In this document: positions 7,858-15,795 of the stretch, in pieces
Layout of the letters: each line of letters begins with the position of its first letter
How positions within the stretch are numbered: the first letter of the stretch is position 1
From: Bog-159 sp963738375
GTDB taxonomy: Bacteria > Acidobacteriota > Terriglobia > Bryobacterales > Bryobacteraceae
Direction: 5' to 3'
DNA: 64,000 nt
NCBI GenBank assembly: GCA_963738375.1
Contig: CAVTWL010000005.1
Location: 372,001-436,000 of the forward strand
Translations under genes and position numbers: made by a program
The notes under the pieces: model-generated
Told to the model about the DNA's origin: nothing
The model's input: the letters and a program-made list of their open reading frames with translations, nothing else
Databases searched by the model: none

Positions 7858-10800
7858 GTGAAGTGTCTTTATTGCAGCAAGGGTATCGGTCCGATCCGCC
7901 AACTCCGGGACCTCGAGTTCTGCAGTGACGCGCATCGCAATGAGTTTCGGGAGCGCTATCGCCAGCAGGTGTTCAAGACGCTGGCCCCGGAAACCGCCCC
8001 CTCGCGCCTGGCGGATTTCATCGAACAGACGCCAGCCGATAGTTGCCCGGGGCCGGCAGGCGCCCTCCAGGTTTTGTCCAAACAATTGCCGTCTGTCAGC
8101 AGCCCGGAAGTGAGCGCCGACGCGGCGGGGGTGGCCCTGCAATGGCCGGGTTGGCTCTATACGCCAAAGTTGGCGGTTATGCCGGCGCAACTGGCTTGGG
8201 AAGATCTCAGAGCCTCCTATGCCGGCCGGGTTTCTCCGTCGCCAACCAGGCCGCTTTCCCTGGACATCCAACATCCGGAAAGCTGTACCGCGGGAGCTGC
8301 GGCCCCTAAGCTGTTGCCGGCGAAACCAGCTTGCGTGCCGGCGGCGGCGCCTCAGATCGACTTGCACCCAGCGCCCCTGGTTGCCGTGACGCTGCCGCAT
8401 GTCACGCGCGCCGCCGCGCCGATGCCAGCGGACGCCAAGGCGCCAAGACTGCAAGCGTCCCTTCCGGCTGAGACAATACCCGCGACGGCGGGGCCGGTGA
8501 CGGCAGCGGCTCATGCAGCCCTTGCGCTACCCCTGACGACAACCCTGCGGATGGCTGCGGCGCCGGTGCAAGCGGAGGCGCCGCCTCCTGAGCTGCAATC
8601 GGCCATTCCGGTGCATGCCGGACCCAACTTCGCGGCGCCGTTTCGGGCGGCGAAACCTGCAGCAATCGCGCTGCCCCTGAGCGCCACCTTGCGAGGGCCA
8701 AGGCCGCCGGCCGCGCCGGTCATGAACGCCGACCCGCGGCCGCTGCAGGCCGGACCGCTCTATACGCACGGCGATCTACCGGTGGCATTGACGCAGGGCA
8801 CACCAGTGGCGTTTGAATCGCCTGGGACCCGCAATATCGCGGTGATCTTGCCGACGCCTCCGGCTGCGGCGGCGTCTGGCTGGGGCGCCGGCGCACTGCA
8901 AGCGCAGCCGGTTCGCACGGAGCTGCGCTTTTCCGCGGCCAAAGCACCTATTGCAACGCTTCAGCCGGTCAGCCTGCCGGCGCCGCTTTCCGTCGCCGAA
9001 ACACGGCCCGTGAGCCTGGCGCCCCTGGTCGAGGTGCCGAACCCGCAACCTGTGGTCCCGGCCGCGGCACTCGCTCGGCGTCACGTCGCGCCGTTGTCAC
9101 TGCCCGCGGCCGCTCCGTTACATTCCGTGGAGTGCAATGCGTCGATGGTGGGCGGCCTTGCGGGACTGGGTCAACCGTGCACAGTAAGGCTCGCGGAGGC
9201 AGACTCCACGCGCGAGCCTCGTGTGACGGCAGCCATCGCGCACGCTCCGTTCGAGAGTTTGGCGGCACGCCGCGAAGCAATCGAACTGCCGGCTGCCCTG
9301 AGTGGTTCACTGGTTGCGGCTCCGGCGCATCAGGACGAAGTGCCGGCCGCCGTAGCGCCTGCGGCCGTGTCGCCCGCATGGGACCCGACGATGGCAGCGG
9401 CCCAGGATCGTTGTCTCATCCCGCTTCTGGACAAGGCCCTGCCGGCAATCAACTGGGTTCCAACCGCCGCCGGCGCTCTCACTGCGCCGGGCGAGCCGCT
9501 GCCACCGGACGTTGGCCGTTCCGTCCGCACATGCGCCGTGCTGTGGACCCTGAGCCTAGGTCTGGTGAATTTGCCGGCTCTGACCGTTGAAGCGCTGATG
9601 GTTGACTTGAAGGACCTGGTGCGGTCCGAGAGTGCGGTGATCTTCGGTCGGGATCAGGAAGAGGCGCGGCCCGCGAAATCCAATATTCTGGCGATCCGCC
9701 ATGAGCGGACGAAGCTGTCGATCAAACCCAAGTTTGTATATGCCGCGATGGCCGCGGCGGCGTTGCTTGTGGGGGGGGTACTGCTTCCCAAGTCATCGCC
9801 GAAGCCGGTCCAGACATCTTTTTTTTCCTGGTGGAAAGGCGATTCCGTCCGCCAGTGGATGGCGCAACGTGCGACGCGCGATTTCGCCGACGATTTCCGC
9901 GGCGGTTTGCAGCAGTGGAAGGGCGCCCAGTCTAAGGCGACCAGGAGCTGGTCCTATAACACCGACGGCTTTATCCACCCCGGACAGCTGGCGTTGTACA
10001 GTCCATCCGTTCCGCTTTCGGACTATCGCTTTGAATTCATGGCGCAGGTGGAAAACAAAAGCGTCGATTGGGTGGTGCGCGCGCACGACGCCGACAACTA
10101 TTACGCCTTGAAGTTCACCGTGCTGCAGGGCGGCCCGCGGCCGACCGTGGCCATGGTCCGCTATCCGGTGATCGGCGGCGCCAAAGGCGAGCGGGTGCAA
10201 ACGCCTCTGCGCATGATGATCCATGCCAACACGCCGTATCGCGTCACGGTGGACGTCAAGGGGAACAAGTATCGCGCATACGTGGAGGGCCAGGAGGCCG
10301 ACTTCTGGACCGAAGACCGGCTGAAGACGGGCGGCGTGGGATTTTTTAGCGAGGCTGGCGAGCGCGCCCGCGTTTACTGGGTAAAGCTCGAAAGCCATGG
10401 CGATGTTTTGGGCAGGATTTGCGGCTTGCTGTCCGGAAAAAGCGGCGGAGCCGAAAACGATAAGGAGAATCAAGCAATGAACTACCGTCATGTAGGGATC
10501 AAGGAAGCGAAAGCGAATTCCGCCACGGGCGTGGAAACCGCCTCCAACTCGGCACAGGAAGCGCGCATCAGCCGGGTGCTGTCGAAGGCTGCGTCGCTGC
10601 ATCTGGACGGCAAGTTGGACGAAGCGGCCAAGGATTTGGCCAAGGCTATCGATGGCGGGGAACGGCATCCTGCCTTGTATTTCGCCTTAGGGCAACTGCA
10701 GTACGAACTGCAGCAGTATGCACCGGCATCGGCAAGCTATTCGCAGGCAGCGCTGCTGCAGCCACTGCATCCCACGGCGCACTTCAACGCCGGTGTGTGT

Positions 10801-12135
10801 CTGGGACGGGTGGAACGATGGGAAGATGCCTCAGCCGCTTTCCGGAAGGCCATCTCCAACGATCCGGCGCGCACCGAAGCACATCTCGCTTTGGGCGCCT
10901 GCCTGGTCCAGTTGGGCTTGCATAGCGAGGCGCTGGAAGCTTACGACCGCTTCCTGACGCATCATCCCGACCACGACGAAGCGCTCTTCGGCAAAGCGGT
11001 CGCATTGCAAAAGCGCGATCGAGGCACCGAAGCCATTGAACTGTACCGCCGCATCCTGGGGCGCAATCCCAACTCCGAAGAAGCCCTCAGCAACCTAATT
11101 TCGCTGTCGCTGGCCAACCAGGACTACGAGCAGGTATTCAAGTATGCCCAGCGCCTGGCGGATTCGCAGCCGCGGTCTCAGATCGCGCTCGAAGGTCTCG
11201 CGGGGGCGGCGTTTGCGGCCGGCGACCACAAAGCGGCGGCGGGCTATTCGCGCAAGCTGGCCGAGGTGGCGCCGCAAGTTTTCGAAAATTGGTTCAATTT
11301 GGGCGTCGCTTGCCACAAAGCGGGCGACCTTTCGGGCGCCGCGGAAGCGTATGCCCGGGCCACGCGAGTACAGGCCGATTCGCCGCAAGCGCATTTGAAT
11401 TTGGGCGTCGCTCTTCAGGAACAAGGCGACCTGAAAGGCGCGCGCAAGGCTTACGAGCGCGCTCTCGCGATCGATCCGAATCTGCCCGGTATCCATTGGA
11501 ATCTCGGTCTGGTACAGGAGCAGTTGGGCGATGCGCAGGCTGCTGAGAAACTGTATGCGCAGGTGCCGGAGAATTCGCCCGACTCCGACGACGCCATGTT
11601 CCGCATCGGTCATCTGCGCTTGCAGAGATCGGACTATGTAGGCAGTATCGAGGCTTTTACCGCCTGTTTGGAAAAGCGGCCCAACTGGCCCGAAGCTCGG
11701 CTGAACCTGGGCATCGCGCACTGGCGCGCGGGCGACAAAGAATCGGCCCGCGTCGCCTTCCAGGAGTTGACGGCATCCGGCGGCGATTCGCGGGAAGCCC
11801 TGCGTGGCCTGGCTGCTCTTTCGCTCGAACACCAAGACTACGACAAAGCCTTCGAGATTTACCGGCAATTGCTCGACTCCGGCGAGCGCAGCCCCGAGTT
11901 GTTGTATAACGCGGGACTCATCTGCCAGCGGCGCGGAGAAGCGGAGGATGCCGCGGTGCTCTACAAAGAGGCGATCAAGGCGGATCCCGCCTTTGGCGAG
12001 GCGCTGCTGAATCTGGGCCACGCGCTGATGTCGCTCGGAAATGAATTCGAGGCTCGTTCCTGCTGGCGTAAGGCGGTCATCGCCAAGCCGGAACTGGCAC
12101 AGCGGTACTTCGAGCCCGCCGCCCAAGCATCGTAG
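7858..12135 (+). CDS. Giant multidomain protein: TRASH-like zinc finger, Pro/Ala-rich region, membrane helix, lectin-like domain, TPR array
   Basis: A 1425-residue protein starting at GTG. Residues 1-45 form a zinc-finger-like module (Cys3, Cys6, Cys22, His26 in EFCSDAHRNEF). Residues ~60-600 are a low-complexity Ala/Pro-rich stretch with recurring units such as ALPLTTTLR and ALPLSATLR. One membrane helix lies at ~627-645 (YAAMAAAALLVGGVLL). Residues ~670-870 resemble a concanavalin-A/DUF1080-like fold (FADDFRGGLQQWKG to VYWVKLES). From ~895 to the end there are about 15 tetratricopeptide repeats. A perfect AAGGAG precedes an in-frame ATG at 10477 (residue 874), so a separate TPR-only product is possible. 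Role unknown; the layout suggests a membrane-anchored scaffold with a cytoplasmic zinc/Pro-rich arm. Confidence 0.8.
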   Translation: MKCLYCSKGIGPIRQLRDLEFCSDAHRNEFRERYRQQVFKTLAPETAPSRLADFIEQTPADSCPGPAGALQVLSKQLPSVSSPEVSADAAGVALQWPGWLYTPKLAVMPAQLAWEDLRASYAGRVSPSPTRPLSLDIQHPESCTAGAAAPKLLPAKPACVPAAAPQIDLHPAPLVAVTLPHVTRAAAPMPADAKAPRLQASLPAETIPATAGPVTAAAHAALALPLTTTLRMAAAPVQAEAPPPELQSAIPVHAGPNFAAPFRAAKPAAIALPLSATLRGPRPPAAPVMNADPRPLQAGPLYTHGDLPVALTQGTPVAFESPGTRNIAVILPTPPAAAASGWGAGALQAQPVRTELRFSAAKAPIATLQPVSLPAPLSVAETRPVSLAPLVEVPNPQPVVPAAALARRHVAPLSLPAAAPLHSVECNASMVGGLAGLGQPCTVRLAEADSTREPRVTAAIAHAPFESLAARREAIELPAALSGSLVAAPAHQDEVPAAVAPAAVSPAWDPTMAAAQDRCLIPLLDKALPAINWVPTAAGALTAPGEPLPPDVGRSVRTCAVLWTLSLGLVNLPALTVEALMVDLKDLVRSESAVIFGRDQEEARPAKSNILAIRHERTKLSIKPKFVYAAMAAAALLVGGVLLPKSSPKPVQTSFFSWWKGDSVRQWMAQRATRDFADDFRGGLQQWKGAQSKATRSWSYNTDGFIHPGQLALYSPSVPLSDYRFEFMAQVENKSVDWVVRAHDADNYYALKFTVLQGGPRPTVAMVRYPVIGGAKGERVQTPLRMMIHANTPYRVTVDVKGNKYRAYVEGQEADFWTEDRLKTGGVGFFSEAGERARVYWVKLESHGDVLGRICGLLSGKSGGAENDKENQAMNYRHVGIKEAKANSATGVETASNSAQEARISRVLSKAASLHLDGKLDEAAKDLAKAIDGGERHPALYFALGQLQYELQQYAPASASYSQAALLQPLHPTAHFNAGVCLGRVERWEDASAAFRKAISNDPARTEAHLALGACLVQLGLHSEALEAYDRFLTHHPDHDEALFGKAVALQKRDRGTEAIELYRRILGRNPNSEEALSNLISLSLANQDYEQVFKYAQRLADSQPRSQIALEGLAGAAFAAGDHKAAAGYSRKLAEVAPQVFENWFNLGVACHKAGDLSGAAEAYARATRVQADSPQAHLNLGVALQEQGDLKGARKAYERALAIDPNLPGIHWNLGLVQEQLGDAQAAEKLYAQVPENSPDSDDAMFRIGHLRLQRSDYVGSIEAFTACLEKRPNWPEARLNLGIAHWRAGDKESARVAFQELTASGGDSREALRGLAALSLEHQDYDKAFEIYRQLLDSGERSPELLYNAGLICQRRGEAEDAAVLYKEAIKADPAFGEALLNLGHALMSLGNEFEARSCWRKAVIAKPELAQRYFEPAAQAS
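10462..10479 (+). promoter_or_regulatory. Internal ribosome-binding site and in-frame start within the giant TPR gene
   Basis: AAGGAG at 10462-10467 is followed nine bases later by an ATG at 10477 that is in frame with the long gene and falls exactly between the lectin-like domain and the TPR array. Initiation here would give a soluble TPR protein of about 552 residues. Alternatively the site is a relic of the time when two separate genes became fused. Confidence 0.45.
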
Positions 12136-12168
12136 GCGCCGGTCAAGCGTGAAGTTCCAAGTTCCTCG

Positions 12169-12267
12169 CACGCGGTTATTTTCCGCGTGGCGCTCCGGGC
12201 ATTCTCCGTTGGCGGGAATGCCCAATCTCCCGCAGAGCTCGCTTTATGTCTTGCCCTGCCCGGGCAG
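12169..12267. other. Cluster of three perfect inverted repeats
   Basis: Three stem-loops follow one another after the TPR gene: CACGCGG/CCGCGTG (12169-12189, loop of 7), GGGCATTC/GAATGCCC (12197-12223, loop of 11), and the palindrome CTGCCCGGGCAG (12256-12267). None is followed by a T tract, so they are not classical intrinsic terminators. They could act as transcript-end structures or belong to a small structured RNA. No gene is seen in 12136-12433. Confidence 0.45.
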
Positions 12268-12351
12268 TTGCCCCGGTCCCCCGGAGCCTTAGCGCCGGTC
12301 CGAACCCGTTTCTACGGCTTTCCCTTTCCACGCCACTCGCCGTCTTTTAAA

Positions 12352-12404
12352 ATACTTAAGCAGATACTTGACAATGCCGGAGCTTATGGCGGATACTTAA
12401 GCAG
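12352..12404 (+). promoter_or_regulatory. Promoter with direct-repeat operators for the SRPBCC-ArsR operon
   Basis: A perfect 12-base repeat, ATACTTAAGCAG, occurs at 12352-12363 and again at 12393-12404, 41 bases apart (about four helical turns). A shortened copy, ATACTTG, is at 12364-12370. Between them is a consensus -35 box, TTGACA (12368-12373), with GATACT (12392-12397) as a -10 after 18 bases, inside the second repeat. The repeats thus cover both promoter elements, as expected for repression. The obvious candidate repressor is the ArsR-type protein encoded second in this operon. Confidence 0.65.
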
Positions 12405-12433
12405 TAGCTTTACTATTAGAAAGGTCGCAAGCC

Positions 12434-12925
12434 ATGTCCAGCCCATCCGTAACCCATAGCACTTTCGTCATTGAACGCAACTACCCGGTCGCCCCGGAAC
12501 GAGTCTTTGCCGCCTTCGCCGATCCGGCGAAGAAACGCCGCTGGTTCGCGGCAAGCGAAGGCCGCGACCTTGTCGAATTTGAAAGTGATTTCCAGATCGG
12601 CGGCAGCGAGAGGTCCACCTATCGCATGCCAGCGAACTCTCCTTTCCCTGGCGCAATCCTCAAGAACCGCACCACTTACCTCGATATCGTTGCCAACTGC
12701 CGTATCGTCATCGGCTACACCATGGCGTTCGGCGACACGCCATTCTCGGCTTCACTGGCCACGTTCGAGCTAAAGCCCACAGCCGAAGGCACGACCCTTG
12801 TATTCACCGAGCAGGGCGCTTATTTCGAGGGATCCGACGGCGCGCAAATCCGGGAGGCCGGATGGAGCGGTCTGCTGGACCGATTGGCCGGCGCATTGGC
12901 TGAAAGCCATGTCCACGCACAGTAG
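12434..12925 (+). CDS. SRPBCC (AHSA1-like) domain protein
   Basis: A 163-residue START/Bet v1-like protein of the AHSA1 subgroup. The N-terminus FVIERNYPVAPERVFAAFADPAKKRRWF matches the start of the fold, where the helix-grip closes over a hydrophobic pocket, and the C-terminal GLLDRLAGALAE is the long closing helix. Between them are the usual strands (YLDIVANCRIVIGYTM, ATFELKPTAEGTTLVFTEQG). These proteins bind small hydrophobic ligands or clients; the ligand cannot be read from sequence. In many genomes they are paired with an ArsR-type regulator, as here. The ATG has weak upstream purines. It overlaps the next gene by 17 bases. Confidence 0.88.
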   Translation: MSSPSVTHSTFVIERNYPVAPERVFAAFADPAKKRRWFAASEGRDLVEFESDFQIGGSERSTYRMPANSPFPGAILKNRTTYLDIVANCRIVIGYTMAFGDTPFSASLATFELKPTAEGTTLVFTEQGAYFEGSDGAQIREAGWSGLLDRLAGALAESHVHAQ

Positions 12926-13253
12926 GAATGTCGACAAGGTCTTTCACGCGCTCGGCGACCCCACGCGGCGCGCCATCGTGGAAAGGCTGAGTGAAGGGCC
13001 CATGTCGGTTTCACGACTGGCCAAACCGCTGGCGCTGACCCTCGCGGCGGTTGTACAGCACTTGCAGGTTTTGGAGGCCAGCGGGCTGATCCAGACGGAA
13101 AAAGCCGGCCGGGTCCGGACGTGCGGCATCCGGCCTGCGGGTCTTTCCATCGCGGAACAATGGATCGCCGATCGCCGTGCGCTCTGGGAGCGCCGGTTCG
13201 ACCGCTTGGGAGAACTACTGGCAGAATCGGAATCAGAGCCGGGGAAAGATTAG
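12909..13253 (+). CDS. ArsR-family winged-helix transcriptional regulator
   Basis: A 114-residue regulator. The start is ATG 12909, which gives the canonical beginning NVDKVFHALGDPTRRAIVERL; the longer open frame upstream is only read-through of the SRPBCC gene. The recognition helix region is MSVSRLAKPLALTLAAVVQHLQVLEASGLI, followed by the wing (TEKAGRVRTCGIRPAGL). No Cys pair of the metal-sensing type (CxC) is present; the single Cys lies in the wing, so this is not a classical arsenite sensor and probably belongs to the AHSA1-associated group. It overlaps the SRPBCC gene and probably represses the promoter at 12352-12404. Confidence 0.88.
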   Translation: MSTHSRNVDKVFHALGDPTRRAIVERLSEGPMSVSRLAKPLALTLAAVVQHLQVLEASGLIQTEKAGRVRTCGIRPAGLSIAEQWIADRRALWERRFDRLGELLAESESEPGKD

Positions 13254-13331
13254 AATAATTGAACAAAAATGAGCGGCGCTGTCGATTCGGCGGCAGCAGG
13301 TTCGACATAATGATGGAAAGGAAAACCGTCC

Positions 13332-15794
13332 ATGCCTGATTTCCTCAGTACTTTCGCGCGCGACCTGAAATTCGCGGTCCGTTCGCTGGCCCGCACAAAA
13401 GGCCTGTCCATCACGGTAATGCTCACCCTGGCTCTGGGGATCGGAGCGAATGCCGCGATTTTCAGCCTGGTGCGCGGAGTGTTGCTGCGCCCGCTGGTGA
13501 ACCGGCAGGAGGATCGCTTAATTTATATCCAGCAAAGCGCCCGGGAGATGGAAGATACCGCCTTTTCCGTGCCGGAACTCACCGATCTGAAGAACGGCGT
13601 GAAAAGCATCAGCGAGTTCGGCGACTTCTCCACCATTGGCTTCACCATGGTCGGGCTTGGCGAGCCGCGTGAAGTGCGTTCCGGCGTGGTGGGCGGGTCG
13701 TATTTTGAAGTGATGGGGCTGCGGCCGGTGCTGGGCCGGCTGCTGGGTCCACAGGATGATGGTCCGAAGGCGGCGGGCGCGGTCGTATTGACCTATCGCT
13801 TCTGGACCACCGCGCTGAAGAACGATCCTTCGGTGCTGGGCAAAGTAATCCGGTTGGGAGAACGGCCGGCGACGATCGTAGGCGTCTTGGAACCGTCGGT
13901 TCCCTATCCTGCCGATACGGAAATCATCGCGAATGTTGTCACCAGCCCGCATCACCTTTCGGCCACGATGGTGCAAGGCCGCGTTCACCGCATGACCGAA
14001 TTGTTTGGACGGCTGGCGCCAGGCGCCACGATCGAATCGGCGCGGGCGGAATTGAAGACGGTTTACGCAACGATGGTGAAAGATCATCCGGACTCCTATT
14101 CACAGCGGGGAGACTCGCACATCAATGCGGTATTGCTGCGCGACCAGATTACATCGCGCGCACGTACGGTTTTGCTGGTGCTGCTGGCTGCGTCGATCCT
14201 GGTATTCGTGATTGCCTGTTCCAACGTAGCCAACTTGATCCTAGCGCGCACGGTTCGCCGCGAGAGCGAACTCGCCATTCGCGCGGCTCTGGGCGCGGGC
14301 ACGGCCGCATTGCGGCGGAATCTGTTGGCCGAGAGCCTGTTGCTTTGCGGAGGCGGCGCGCTGATCGGCGTGCTGGCAGCGCGTCCCATGGTCGCTATCC
14401 TGGCGCGCTACGCTTCACGCTTTTCACTGCGGGCGCTCGATTTGACGGTCGATTCAACCATGTTATGGGTGGGCGCGGTGCTGGCGATGGTTGCGGCGGT
14501 GCTGCTGGCATTTGTTCCGAGGCTGCCCTCGGCCGATGCCGCGCACGGCTCGGGTTTACCGAAATCCAGCTTTCGCATTGCCGGCGGCACGAATCGCCGC
14601 TTGCGGATTTTCGCTGTGACGCAGATTGCCGCTTCGTTCGTGTTGCTGGCGGGCGCCAGTATGCTGCTGAAGACTTTACTCGACCTGCAAGCCGTGAATA
14701 CCGGCCTCGATATTCATCACGTACTGGCGATGAATGTTCCTGCCATGTCGTACGGGAGGACGCCGGACCAGGTGACCGGCTTCTATAAAGAAGCGATCCG
14801 GCGGATCAAGGAACTGCCAGGAGTGCAGAGCGTCGCGGTAGGCACCAATGTTCCCTGGCGGGATGCGGGCAACTTCGGACCGGGCTTCGAGTTCACGGTG
14901 GATGGCCACGTTCGCGGGGCTGGCGAAGAAGATCCGCGGTCGCAAATGCGCACTGTCTCGCCGGGATTCTTCGCGGCGCTGGGCGTCCCCATCGTTGCGG
15001 GACGCGACTTCAACGATAATGACCGGCGCGGCGGCGAGTGGGTGGTAATCGTAAGCCAGAGCTTGGCGAAGCGCATGTTCCCGAATCAGGATGCAGTGAA
15101 CCGGCATATCGTTTGGACCGACCCGGTGATGAAGTTTGTCGGCATTGCTTCCGAGCCGCGCCGCATCGTGGGTGTATCGGCCGATGTGGACGATGAGCAC
15201 GTGGTGCCGGGACCCATCCTGACCGTGTACAACCCGCTCGGACAGCAGGAACTTTGGGGCGGACGGTTGTTTGTACACACCGGCGGCGATCCGTACGCGC
15301 TGGTTTCGCCGATCACCCGCATGATTCGGCTGATGTCGGTGGATCAGCCGGTGGAACACGCGGCCACTCTGGCCGATGTGCGCGCCGAGGTGCTGACGCC
15401 GAACCGCCTGAATGCGTTGGTATTCGGCGGCTTCGCGGGGGTCGCGCTCTTAATCGCGATCGTCGGCGTGGGCGGCGTGCTGGCTTTCTCGGTAAGTGGA
15501 CGCACGCGTGAGTTCGGGGTTCGCCTGGCGATCGGCGCGCAGCCCAGGCATCTGCTGGCAGATGTGATTTCGGATGGCGCGCTGATGGCGGCAATGGGCG
15601 TAGTTGCGGGCGCCGCCTTCGGCTACGCCATGGCGAAACTCGCCGGCAGCTACTTTCTGGAAATGAAAATGCCGGGCGTGACGCCTGTAGTGGTCTCCGC
15701 GGCGGTGCTGCTGGCCGCGGCCATGGTGGCTTCAGTCTGGCCGGCGGCGCGCGCGGCGCGCGTGGACGTTATGCAGGCGCTTCGCTCAGAATAG
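13332..15794 (+). CDS. ADOP-type (MacB/FtsX) ABC transporter permease
   Basis: An 820-residue acidobacterial duplicated permease. Residues ~1-25 carry the FARDLKFAVRSLARTKG lead-in, then the first helix (MLTLALGIGANAAIFSLV) and a large MacB-like periplasmic domain (~45-260). Three helices close the first half (~280-400), and a second FtsX unit repeats the pattern (helix ~425, periplasmic domain ~445-670, three helices ~690-815). The C-terminus AARVDVMQALRSE is the usual ending. It has no ATP-binding domain and needs a separate ATPase that is not adjacent. MacB-type systems couple ATP use to movement of an extracytoplasmic partner; the substrate is unknown. It follows the ArsR gene by 78 bases and converges on the next permease with a one-base gap. 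Confidence 0.92.
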   Translation: MPDFLSTFARDLKFAVRSLARTKGLSITVMLTLALGIGANAAIFSLVRGVLLRPLVNRQEDRLIYIQQSAREMEDTAFSVPELTDLKNGVKSISEFGDFSTIGFTMVGLGEPREVRSGVVGGSYFEVMGLRPVLGRLLGPQDDGPKAAGAVVLTYRFWTTALKNDPSVLGKVIRLGERPATIVGVLEPSVPYPADTEIIANVVTSPHHLSATMVQGRVHRMTELFGRLAPGATIESARAELKTVYATMVKDHPDSYSQRGDSHINAVLLRDQITSRARTVLLVLLAASILVFVIACSNVANLILARTVRRESELAIRAALGAGTAALRRNLLAESLLLCGGGALIGVLAARPMVAILARYASRFSLRALDLTVDSTMLWVGAVLAMVAAVLLAFVPRLPSADAAHGSGLPKSSFRIAGGTNRRLRIFAVTQIAASFVLLAGASMLLKTLLDLQAVNTGLDIHHVLAMNVPAMSYGRTPDQVTGFYKEAIRRIKELPGVQSVAVGTNVPWRDAGNFGPGFEFTVDGHVRGAGEEDPRSQMRTVSPGFFAALGVPIVAGRDFNDNDRRGGEWVVIVSQSLAKRMFPNQDAVNRHIVWTDPVMKFVGIASEPRRIVGVSADVDDEHVVPGPILTVYNPLGQQELWGGRLFVHTGGDPYALVSPITRMIRLMSVDQPVEHAATLADVRAEVLTPNRLNALVFGGFAGVALLIAIVGVGGVLAFSVSGRTREFGVRLAIGAQPRHLLADVISDGALMAAMGVVAGAAFGYAMAKLAGSYFLEMKMPGVTPVVVSAAVLLAAAMVASVWPAARAARVDVMQALRSE

Positions 15795-15795
15795 G

